Assembly: GCF_905171765.1 (NCBI RefSeq)
Contig: NC_053391.1
Span: 684,289,257 to 684,353,256, forward strand
Direction: 5' to 3'
DNA length: 64,000 nt
Source: Bufo bufo
Lineage: Eukaryota; Chordata; Amphibia; Anura; Bufonidae
Each line of letters starts with the position of its first letter. Position 1 is the first letter of the stretch. Of this stretch, positions 34,489-44,800 are shown piece after piece. A program made the position numbers and the translations under genes. Below the pieces are notes generated by a model that was not told the DNA's origin, did no database searches, and saw nothing but the letters and a program-made list of their open reading frames with translations.

Positions 34489-34745
34489 GGCCTCATGCAC
34501 ACGACCGTGCTGTTTTTTGCTGTCCGCAAACCGCGGATCCGCAAAAAACGGAAGCCGCCCATGTGCCTTCCGCAATTTGCGGAACGGAACGGGCGGCCCA
34601 TTGTAGACATGCCTATACTTGTCCGCAAAACGGACAAGAGTAGGACATGCTATATTGTCCCCATTGAAGTGAATGGGTCCGCACCCGAGCCGCAAAAACT
34701 GCGGCTCGGATGCGGACCCGAAAAAACGGTCGTGTGCATGAGGCC
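34489..34745. mobile_element. PIF/Harbinger-like MITE, complete
   Basis: TIRs GGCCTCATGCACACGACCG and CGGTCGTGTGCATGAGGCC, flanked by TAA on each side (34486-34488 and 34746-34748). The interior is palindromic CCGCAAA/TTTGCGG words. Nested in the 33902-34839 element. Confidence 0.9.
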
Positions 34746-34845
34746 TAAGAAGAAATTGGCATTGGGGAGTAAAGGAGGGACGCTGTTTTAGTTTTCGCCT
34801 CAGGCAGCAGAAAGGCTAGGTGCACCCCTGCCTGCAGGTTGTCAT

Positions 34846-35200
34846 TTTTACTGACCCCATGAACATCATAACCCCCCCTCCAAAAAAAAAAATATATATA
34901 TATAAAACAGTCCACGTTTTTTCCCCCCATTTCCCAATATATGTGGTAAAAAATACAACTTGTGCTGCAAAAAACAATCCCACAAAAAAGAACTAAAACG
35001 TTACGGTTCCTGGAAGACAAGTTTCAATCAACACCAAAATTGGCTTAGCCCTGAAGGGGTTAAGCAGTAAAATAGGCTAATGATCTGTATCGCCACCTGC
35101 TGATAGAATACAGTACTGCACTTTTTTTTTTTATATCAAGCCTTTACCATTCACAGGACATTGTTACAGACTGCACTTCCCTATTCTACTGGAATGTTCA
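34846..35200. other. Intergenic, nothing recognised
   Basis: AT-rich sequence with A and T runs; no open frame with coding character and no clear repeat unit. Confidence 0.5.
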
Positions 35201-35204
35201 GGAG

Positions 35205-35870
35205 ATGGGGGATGGCTCCTGGTTCAAATCCAGGTCCGTGTATTTATTCTGGGCTCCTGGTCTGGGGGTCTTTACTTATTTTGGGTGGGTCTGTTTTTTG
35301 TGGTTGTATGCTGTAGGCTGGTCACCAGTCTGTGTTTTTAAGGGAGCAGGTGTTTTTTCAGTGTTTTTTTTTTCTGGGTCTGTATTTATTTCGGGTTCTT
35401 GTTTGTTTTTTGGGGGGGAGGGTAGGTTTGGGGTCTTTATTTATTTCAGGTTGTAGTTTAAGGTCTTTATTCAATTTGGGTTCTGGTTTGGATCATTTCA
35501 GGGTCTGCTTTGGGTTTCAGGTTTGGGGGTCTGTATTTATTTCAGGTTTTAGTGTGGGGGGTTGTATTTTATTCTGGGGTGTATTCGTTTAAAGGGGTAC
35601 GCCCCCATTGTTTGATAGAGGTGGGGCCCGCACCTACACCGAGAACGGAGCCGTGAAAGTGGTGAAGGGCGCACTAGTGATATGCCCCTATTGTCTCAGA
35701 TGGGAATACCCCTTTAAGGGTTTGGGGGTCTGTATTTATATTGGGTTCAGTTTTGGGGTCTGTTTTTATTTTGGGGTGTATTTATATAGGTGTTTGGGAT
35801 CTATATTTATATAGGGGTCCGGTCGGGAAGGGGGGGGGGTTAAGTATTTATTTCAGGGTATAGTTTGGGG
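35205..35870. repeat. Degenerate GGGTCTGTATTTATTTCAGGTT repeat
   Basis: GT-rich imperfect tandem units of about 30 bp. Open frames over it are by-products of the composition. It is interrupted at about 35590-35717 by a small element with ends TTTAAAGGGGTAC and ATACCCCTTTAA. Confidence 0.75.
35590..35717. mobile_element. Small TIR element (AAAGGGGTA ends)
   Basis: About 128 bp with inverted ends TTTAAAGGGGTA and TACCCCTTTAA inside the GT-rich repeat. Related AACCCCTTT words occur near other elements in the window. Confidence 0.55.
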
Positions 35871-36453
35871 TCTGGCATCAGATTGGCAGCATCTTGGAGA
35901 CAAGACATATAAATGGGCAGAGCAAATGGAAAAAAATAAAAAAGTTGCGCCGCTTATCCCACCGCTTCTCATAACCCACCCTGGTGTCTCTACTGAAATG
36001 TACACATAGATCAGACCTGGGCAAACTACGGCCCGCGGGCCGTATACGGCCCGGCGGACCTTTTAATCCGGCCCCCGGCATTTTTGTTGCCGCCGCCGCC
36101 GGCCCTGTAACAGCACGGAGTCACTGTCCGGAGTGAGGAGGGGGCGGGGCCCGCGGCCGCTCTGCGCTCCGCTCTGCTGCCTGGCCTGCCTGTCTCTTTA
36201 ACAGAGCAGACCAGTGGCTGCTGGAGCGTGATGCAGCTGCCGCACAGGCAGAAAGAGGAAGGAGGCGGAGCCCCAGCCAGCAGCCACAGCCAAAGCCAAG
36301 CAACTAACAGAACTTACAGGTATTTGGTGGGGGTGGGGGGGGGCTCATATAGGACAGGGGGACAGTGTGTGCTTTCCTGCCTGCTACTACATCACCCCCC
36401 CCCCCCCCAGGGATTGTGGGGGTCATTAAGGGTTGGACTTGCTGCTGATGTTG

Positions 36454-36800
36454 AGTGTGCCAGTGTGTGTGTGTCCGTCCCTGTGTGTGTGTGTCTGTCC
36501 CTTTGTGTGTGTGTGTGTGTCCGTCCCTGTGTGTGTGTGTCTGTCCCTTTGTGTGTGTGTGTGTCCGTCCCTGTGTGTGTGTCTGTCCCTTTGTGTGTGT
36601 GTGTCTATCCCTGTGTGTGTGTGTTTGTCCCTTTGTGTGTGTGTGTGTGTGTCCATCCCTGTGTGTGTGTGTTTGTCCCTTTGTGTGTGTGTCCCCGTCC
36701 CTGTGTGTGTCCGTCCGTGTGTGTCTGTCCGTCCCTTTGTGTGTGTGTGAGTGTGTCTGTCCCTTTGTGTGTGTCCCCGTCCCTGTGTGTATGTCTCTCC
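36454..36800. repeat. GTGTGTGTCTGTCCCT microsatellite
   Basis: Runs of GTGTGT broken by CCGTCCC, CTGTCCC or CTATCCC. This creates long open frames on both strands (Cys/Val-rich forward, Thr/His-rich reverse) that are not genes. Confidence 0.9.
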
Positions 36801-37124
36801 CTGTGTGTATCACCTTGCCCACAGTGTTCCTATGTCTTGACGCAGCTGCTTCAGAACGTTCTGTGCGGGGAAGAAGATGGAAGAGGAGGCAGCGCCAGCA
36901 TGGAGTCTGTGCGATAGACACAGGGAGGCACACTAAGGACGAAGGTAACACTTCCACATGATCTACACTAGTGTTATCTGTGGTTTTACATAGGACTGCA
37001 GGTAACACTACTACATTATTTAGCACTAGTGTTATCTGTGGTTTTACATAGGACTGCAGGTAACACTACCACAAGGTTAGCTCACACAGGGCGCCTGAAC
37101 ACCTAAGGCCGGCCCTGGCTGCGC

Positions 37125-37500
37125 ACCCCAGCGCCAAGGGATGACGTCACTGATGTAATATGCCTCTTATATGTGGAGAGCGGTGATGTCACAGATGTAA
37201 TATATTACTTATAAGTGATATATTACATCAGTGACATCACCACTCTCCACACATAAGTAATATATTACATCAGTGACATCACTGCTGTCCACATATACCG
37301 GTAAGTAATACATTACATCAGTGACATCACCGCTCATCACATATATGTGGAGAGCGGTGATGTCACTGATGTAATATATCGCCTATATGTGGAGAGCGGT
37401 GATGTCACTGATGTAATATATCGCCTATATGTGGACAGCGGTGATGTCACTGATGTAATATAACATTATATGTGGAGAGTGTTCATGTCACTGATGCAAT
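37125..37500. repeat. GTGATGTCACTGATGTAATATA units in both orientations
   Basis: About eight units of roughly 50-60 bp; those to about 37345 are mostly inverted relative to those after, so the block can fold on itself. Each contains the palindrome TGATGTCA. Confidence 0.8.
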
Positions 37501-37770
37501 ACAGCGCTCCAGATGGCGACCAAAATGGTCGCGAATGCGCCTTAAAATTTGCAGATGGCGACAAGACTTGTCATAGGCTACAGGCCTGAGGTCTATTTGG
37601 TAGTGAAATCCCAGCGCAGGCAGGCATGATGATGTCATCACGCCCGCCTGTGCCAGGACGCGGTGATTTTATGCAGTATTGAGTTTAGCCTTTTGGCCCG
37701 GCCCTCCAAAATATTTTCAGTTTCTCATGTGGCCCCATCGAAAAAATAATTGCCCACCCCTGACATAGAT

Positions 37771-38567
37771 TATAATCAATATGAATCTACAGCTACGTGT
37801 CCAACCCCATGGATGTCATCAGCCCCCGTCTGTGGGATCTAGTAATATCCTACTCTGTCCTATACAGAGTGACAACCGCTAATATACGCCATGGCGCTGT
37901 CAGGGGGGTATCACTCAGCTTTGTACTGACGCTGTGTGGCTAAAATCTGCACTGTTATAGCCCTAATCCCTTTCTGTGGTCCAGAATTCCTTCCGTGTGA
38001 ATCAGGAGGCTCAGGATGAACAGAGCTTCCTGACTCTATAGAGCTATTTATCTGGGCTGTATGTGGGGCAGTGTGAAGGATTATTAAGGATCAGCGCCCA
38101 CGTTCCTATCTGTCCAGTATCGGCTGGAGGGCCATCTACGTAATGCTGACCGCAGCCACACACACAGCTCCTTCCTCTGATGGGGTGAGGAGGGGCTCAC
38201 ATTTTCTTTGTGTTGGTACATCATGTACCATTCCGTCAAGTGTTCTGCATTGCATACCCTTTGATTCAATGTTTCCAAGCAACAGGCATAGAAAAGCATG
38301 TAAATGGAAGACGGAAGAGAAATCCATCAACAGAAAAAAATAAAGAACAAAAAATTTGTCCTCAGACATGAATATAAGAACGGAGTCATTCCATGCACAG
38401 TGCGCTCCAGCCACCTCCACCTGCAGAATGGAATCTGTTGCAGTTAAACACTTCACCACTAGATGGCGATGGAGTCCAGAGCAAAGCGCACAGCATATGA
38501 GGCAGACAAAGGGGGTCATTTATCAAGACCTGAGTTTTACATCAGTCTGGTTATTAGCCCTGAGCCC
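37771..38567. other. Intergenic, nothing recognised
   Basis: Mixed-composition sequence. Small open frames on both strands lack recognisable domains or splice context. Confidence 0.5.
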
Positions 38568-39833
38568 CAGAAGGATCTGTGTATCTAATCCTATCATGTG
38601 TGATACTGTCTGCTGAGCTGTGTATCTAATCCTATCATTTGTGATACTGTCTGCTGAGCTGTGTATCTAATCCTATCCTGTGTGATACAGTCTGCTGAGC
38701 TGTGTATCTAATCCTATCCTGTGTGATACTGACTGCTGAGCTGTGTATCTAATCCTATCCTGTGTGATACTGTCTGCTGAGATATGTATCTAATCCTATC
38801 ATGTGTGATACTGACTGCTGAGCTGTGTATCTAATCCTCTCCTGTGTGATACTGTCTGCTGAGCTGCGTATCTAATCCTATCTTGTGTGATACTGTCTGC
38901 TGAGCTGTGTATCTAATCCTATAATGTGTGATACTGTCTGCTGAGCTGTGTATCTAATCCTCTCCTGTGTGATACTGACTGCTGAGCTGTGTATCTAATC
39001 CTATCATGTGTGATACTGTCTGCTGATCTGTGTATCTAATCCTATCCTGTGTGATACTGTCTGCTGAGATGTGTATCTAATCCTATCCTGTGTGATACTG
39101 TCTGCTGAGCTGTGTATCTAATCCTATCCTGTGTGATACTGTCTGCTGAGCTGTGTATCTAATCCTCTCCTGTGTGATACTGACTGCTGAGCTGTGTATC
39201 TAATCCTATCATGTGTGATACTGTCTGCTGAGCTGTGTATCTAATCCTATCATGTGTGATACTGACTGCTGAGCTGTGTATCTAATCCTATCCTGTGTGA
39301 TACTGTCTGCTGAGATGTGTATCTAATCCTATCCTGTGTGATACTGTCTGCTGAGCTGTGTATCTAATCCTATCCTGTGTGATACTGTCTGCTGAGCTGT
39401 GTATCTAATCCTGTCCTGTGTGATACTGTCTGCTGAGCTGTGTATCTAATCCTATCCTGTGTGATAAAGTCTGCTGAGCTGTGTATCTAATCCTATCCTG
39501 TGTGATACTGTCTGCTGAGCTGTGTATCTAATCCTATCCTATGTGATACAGTCTGCTGAGCTGTGTATCTAATCCTATCCTGTGTGATACTGTCTGCTGA
39601 GCTGTGTATCTAATCCTATCTTGTGTGATACTGTCTGCTGAGCTGTGTATCTAATCCTATCCTGTGTGATACTGTCTGCTGAGCCATGTATCTAATCCTA
39701 TCATGTGTGATACTGTCTGCTGAGCTGTGTATCTAATCCTATCCTGTGTGATACTGTCTGCTGAGCTGTGTATCTAATCCTATCCTGTGTGATACAGTCT
39801 GCTGAGCTGTGTATCTAATCCTGTCATGTAATA
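38568..39833. repeat. 41-bp minisatellite, about 31 copies
   Basis: Unit CTGAGCTGTGTATCTAATCC + TATCCTGTGTGATACTGTCTG, period 41. Variants (CATGTG, CTCTCC, ACTGACTG) recur in similar orders, for example at about 38735-38860 and 39140-39260. Confidence 0.92.
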
Positions 39834-40052
39834 CTATTTGAGGGCCACATTCAATAAATCACAATGATATTTTTTCTCAGTTTATTACCAAAGTCACAAA
39901 ACACATAAAATCCATATAAAACCTGTAACAGCTGCTGCTGATGAGTAAATAATCCCTGCGCCTCCTCTGCATTCACAGCCCTTATACTGGATTATATTCT
40001 GTTCTGTCCGTCTGATAATCCAGGATGAACGCTTCCCGTTAATTTTGGATTA

Positions 40053-40413
40053 GGCTACATGCACAGGGGGTCCGCATTAGTCTACAGGGGGTCTGCAATA
40101 CACGGGCATCGTCCGTGTGCATTCAGCATCACGGATCGCGGACCCATTCACTTGAATCACAGAGATGCGGAGCGGAGGCACGGAGCGGAACCCCACGGAA
40201 GCAGTACGGAGTGTTTCCGTGGTGTTTCTGCCCGTGCCTCCACAAAGCAAAAAAGTAGCGCATGCACTACTTTTTTGCGGTACGGACCGCCAGACGTGGA
40301 CCCCATTCAAGTGACTGGGTCTGCGATCCGCATGCGGCTGCCCCACTGTCTGTGCCCGTGCATTGCGGACCGCAGCACGGGCACGGAGCCCTAACCTTCG
40401 TCTGCATGTAGCC
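40053..40413. mobile_element. PIF/Harbinger-like MITE (361 bp)
   Basis: Ends GGCTACATGCACAG and CTGCATGTAGCC, flanked by TTA (40050-40052 and 40414-40416). Interior of CGGACC/GGTCCG palindromes. Confidence 0.82.
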
Positions 40414-40416
40414 TTA

Positions 40417-40788
40417 AAGTCATTTTTATTACGAGTTTCACTCTAGAAATATTCCATAACACTTTGCCTTCTCCAGAGCTGAGCTCCGACATCAGCCCAC
40501 AGTTCCGCCATGGCAGTGTGCACACTTGTCACAAGGTACCGCCACATAACGTCCTAAACGCATATTCACACAGGCAGAAACTGCATAAAAAAAAATAACT
40601 GGTCAACATTTAACAAAGAAAGTATCAAAACGAGTAGTAAAGGTACAAAATATATAAATGTTCTTACAGGCGATGTACAGCATCAGACAAAAGTGAATTT
40701 TTTGGAATTTGGGTATCCTATAGATCACCGTTCATCAAGGAGCCCATTATGTCACCCAAAGAGCTGGCCGATCGTTCATAGGTCCTTT
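40417..40788. other. Intergenic, nothing recognised
   Basis: Mixed-composition sequence between two repeats; no coding evidence. Confidence 0.45.
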
Positions 40789-41012
40789 TCAGTTGGATGC
40801 CAGGCTGCTCTTTTCAGTTGGATGCCAGGCTGCTCTTTTCAGTTGGATGCCAGGCTGCTCTTTTCAGTTGGATGCCAGGCTGCTCTTTTCAGTTGGATGC
40901 CAGGCTGCTCTTTTCAGTTGGATGACAAGCTATACTGTTCCAATGGAGGCTAGGCTGTTCTTTTCAGATGGATGCCAGGCTGTTCTTTTCAGATGGATGC
41001 CAGGCACAGTAT
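40789..41012. repeat. 25-bp tandem repeat, eight to nine copies
   Basis: CTTTTCAGTTGGATGCCAGG + CTGCT; the first six copies are nearly identical and the last three diverged (CAGATGGATGCCAGGCTGTT). A run of open frames crosses it because no unit contains a stop. Confidence 0.9.
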
Positions 41013-41253
41013 ACCACCCCCTTCCCAGGATCTTACTTATTGGGTATTAAAAGGGATAATCCAGTTTTGATATAAATGAAGTTTAATCCCCTCATAATAA
41101 AACGTTCTGCATTTTCTAATAGATTTTGCTTAATTTCTTCCATTTTAAAATGTATCTGCATGCTGTCAGTGAATAGGATAATCTTTTTTTTTTTTCATAG
41201 TGCAGCTCAAGGTTTGATACAATTGTATCCAGTCTAGATAACACTCTGTGTTA

Positions 41254-41543
41254 GGGCTCGTTCACACGAAAGCTTTTTGCGTTCCGTATACAGAACCATT
41301 TATTTCAATGGTTCAGCAAAAAAAAAAAAAACGGAATGTCTTCCGTATTCGTTCCGTTTTTGCTGAACCATCTATTGAAAATTTTATGCCTAGCCCAATT
41401 TTTTGTAATTACTACTGTATCTGCCATACGGAAAAACGGAACGGAACCGGAAACACTACTAAAAAAGAAAAAGGGTAAATCAGATCCAGGAAAAACGGCC
41501 GAGCAAAACACTGAAAAAGACATGCGGTCGTGTGAACGAGCCC
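41254..41543. mobile_element. PIF/Harbinger-like MITE (290 bp)
   Basis: Ends GGGCTCGTTCACACGA and TCGTGTGAACGAGCCC, exact inverted repeats, flanked by TTA (41251-41253 and 41544-41546). The interior mirrors TTCCGTATACGGAA-type words around an AT-rich centre. Confidence 0.92.
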
Positions 41544-41854
41544 TTACAATGTATCAGTCTGAAGACCTGAGGATTGTCTAGACTGGATATTATTGTACCG
41601 AACCCCCAGCTGTGAGAAGTTTTAGCTCAGAATGGGTTTTCAGCTTCTAGATGTAAGCAAGAAGGTTTCCACTCACTGACAGGAAGCAGAGATGGTGGAG
41701 AATGGAGACACAGTCTATTACTGCAGAACACTATACAATATTATATAACTTTACATAAAAGCCCCCTGCACTCGGGCACTAGTAATGGTTTGGTGCCCCC
41801 CTGCCCAGTACTGTCTATAGGGGCACTTTGGCACCGGTAATGGGGGCACTCTCT

Positions 41855-44800
41855 GTCTGGTACTATAATGGGGGCGCTCTCCGCCTGGTACTATAATGGG
41901 GGCGCTCTCCGTCTGGTACTATAATGTGGGCGCTCTCCGTCTGGTACTATAATGGGGGCGCTCTCCGTCTGGTACTATAATGGTGGCGCTCTCCGTCTGG
42001 TACTATAATGGGGGCGCTCTCCGTCTGGTACTATAATGGGGGCGCTCTCCGTCTGGTACTATAATGGGGGCGCTCTCCGTCTGGTACTATAATGGGGGCG
42101 CTCTCCGTCTGGTACTATAATGGGGGCGCTCTCCGTCTGGTACTATAATGGGGGCGCTCTCCGTCTGGTACTATAATGGGGGCGCTCTCCGTCTGGTACT
42201 ATAATGGGGGCGCTCTCCGTCTGGTACTATAATGGGGGCGCTCTCCGTCTGGTACTATAATGGGGGCGCTCTCCGTCTGGTACTATAATGGGGGCGCTCT
42301 CCGTCTGGTACTATAATGGGGGCGCTCTCCGTCTGGTACTATAATGGGGGCGCTCTCCGTCTGGTACTATAATGGGGGCGCTCTCCGTCTGGTACTATAA
42401 TGGGGGCGCTCTCCGCCTGGTACTATAATGGGGGCGCTCTCTGTCTGGTACTATAATGGGGGCGCTCTCTGCCTGGTACTATAATGGGGGCGCTCTCCGC
42501 CTGGTACTATAATGGGGGCGCTCTCCGCCTGGTACTATAACGGGGGCGCTCTCCGTCTGGTACTATAATGGGGGCGCTCTCCGTCTGGTACTATAATGGG
42601 GGCGCTCTCCGTCTGGTACTATAATGGGGGCGCTCTCCGTCTGGTACAATAATGGGGGCGCTCTCCGTCTGGTACTATAATGGGGGCGCTCTCCGTCTGG
42701 TACTATAATGGGGGCGCTCTCTGTCTGGTACTATAATGGGGGCGCTCTCTGTCTGGTACTATAATGGGGGCGCTCTCAGTCTGGTACTATAATGGGGGCG
42801 CTCTCCGCCTGGTACTATAATGGGGGCGCTCTCCGTCTGGTACTATAATGGGGGCGCTCTCCGCCTGGTACTATAATGGGGGCGCTCTCCGTCTGGTACT
42901 ATAATGGGGGCGCTCTCCGTCTGGTACAATAATGGGGGCGCTCTCCGTCTGGTACTATAATGGGGGCGCTCTCCGTCTGGTACTATAATGGGGGCGCTCT
43001 CTGTCTGGTACTATAATGGGGGCGCTCTCCGTCTGGTACTATAATGGGGGCGCTCTCTGTCTGGTACTATAATGGGGCGCTCTCTGTCTGGTACTATAAT
43101 GGGGGCGCTCTCTGTCTGGTACTATAATGGGGGCGCTCCCTGTCTGGTACTATAATGGGGGCGCTCTCTGTCTGGTACTATAATGGGGGCGCTCTCTGCC
43201 TGGTACTATAATGGTGGCGCTCTCTGTCTGGTACTATAATGGGGGCGCTCTCTGTCTGGTACTATAATGGGGGCGCTCTCTGTCTGGTACTATAATGGGG
43301 GCGCTCTCTGTCTGGTACTATAATGGGGGCGCTCTCTGTCTGGTACTATAATGGGGGCGCTCTCTGTCTGGTACTATAATGGGGGCGCTCTGTGTCTGGT
43401 ACTATAATGGGGGCGCTCTCTGTCTGGTACTATAATGGGGGCGCTCTGTGTCTGGTACTATAATGGGGGCGCTCTCTGGCTGGTACTATAATGGGGGCGC
43501 TCTCTGTCTGGTACTATAATGGGGGCGCTCTCTGGCTGGTACTATAATGGGGGCGCTCTCTGTCTGGTACTATAATGGGGGCGCTCTCTGTCTGGTACTA
43601 TAATGGGGGCGCTCTCTGTCTGGTACTATAATGGGGGTGCTCTCTGTCTGGTACTATAATGGGGGCGCTCTCCGTCTGGTACTATAATGGGGGCGCTCCC
43701 TGTCTGGTACTATAATGGGGGCGCTCTCTGTCTGGTACTATAATGGGGGCGCTCTCTGCCTGGTACTATAATGGTGGCGCTCTCTGTCTGGTACTATAAT
43801 GGGGGCGCTCTCTGTCTGGTACTATAATGGGGGCGCTCTGTGTCTGGTACTATAATGGGGGCGCTCTGTGTCTGGTACTATAATGGGGGCGCTCTCTGTC
43901 TGGTACTATAATGGGGGCGCTCTGTGTCTGGTACTATAATGGGGGCGCTCTCTGTCTGGTACTATAATGGGGGCGCTCTCTGGCTGGTACTATAATGGGG
44001 GCGCTCTCTGTCTGGTACTATAATGGGGGCGCTCTCTGGCTGGTACTATAATGGGGGCGCTCTCTGTCTGGTACTATAATGGGGGCGCTCTGTGTCTGGT
44101 ACTATAATGGGGGCGCTCTCTGTCTGGTACTATAATGGGGGCGCTCTCTGGCTGGTACTATAATGGGGGCGCTCTCCGCCTGGTACTATAATGGGGGCGC
44201 TCTCCGCCTGGTACTATAATGGGGGCGCTCTCCGTCTGGTACTATAATGGGGGCGCTCTCCGCCTGGTACTATAATGGGGGCGCTCTGTGTCTGGTACTA
44301 TAATGGGGGCGCTCTCCGTCTGGTACAATAATGGGGGCGCTCTCCGTCTGGTACTATAATGGGGGCGCTCTCCGTCTGGTACAATAATGGGGGCGCTCTC
44401 CGTCTGGTACTATAATGGGGGCGCTCTCCGTCTGGTACTATAATGGGGGCGCTCTCCGTCTGGTACTATAATGGGGGCGCTCTCTGTCTGGTACTATAAT
44501 GGGGGCGCTCTCCGTCTGGTACTATAATGGGGGCGCTCTCTGTCTGGTACTATAATGGGGGCGCTCTCCGTCTGGTACTATAATGGGGGCGCTCCCTGTC
44601 TGGTACTATAATGGGGGCGCTCTCTGTCTGGTACTATAATGGGGGCGCTCTCTGCCTGGTACTATAATGGTGGCGCTCTCTGTCTGGTACTATAATGGGG
44701 GCGCTCTCTGTCTGGTACTATAATGGGGGCGCTCTGTGTCTGGTACTATAATGGGGGCGCTCTGTGTCTGGTACTATAATGGGGGCGCTCTCTGTCTGGT

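Larger units (their letters stand above)
33902..34839. mobile_element. TIR element carrying a 67-bp VNTR
   Basis: Ends ACCTGCAGGCAGGGGTGCAC and GTGCACCCCTGCCTGCAGGT are exact inverted repeats of at least 20 bp. The left half is eight copies of a 67-bp unit (33910-34446) that starts inside the left TIR. The right half has been entered by the MITE at 34489-34745. The target duplication is unclear. Confidence 0.75.
36012..37762. mobile_element. hAT element, non-autonomous (1.75 kb)
   Basis: Ends CAGACCTGGGCAAACTACGG and ATTGCCCACCCCTG resemble the CAGGGGTGGGCAA termini common in vertebrate hAT elements. An exact 8-bp duplication ACATAGAT lies at 36004-36011 and 37763-37770. Near the ends GGCCCGCGGGCC and TTTTGGCCCGGCCCTCC are typical. 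The interior holds a GTGTGT(C)TGTCCC microsatellite (36454-36800), two 57-bp direct copies (about 36964-37075) and inverted GTGATGTCACTGATGTAATA units (37125-37500). No transposase frame. Confidence 0.88.

Noticed and set aside
36304..37026. Long open frames on both strands (Thr/His-rich and Cys/Val-rich proteins)
   Set aside because: They are translations of the GTGTGTCTGTCCC microsatellite inside a hAT element; stops are absent only because of the repeat.
40693..41050. Open frames with repeated LFSVGCQAA peptides
   Set aside because: A 25-bp unit lacking stops reads through all three frames; it is a short tandem repeat, not a protein.
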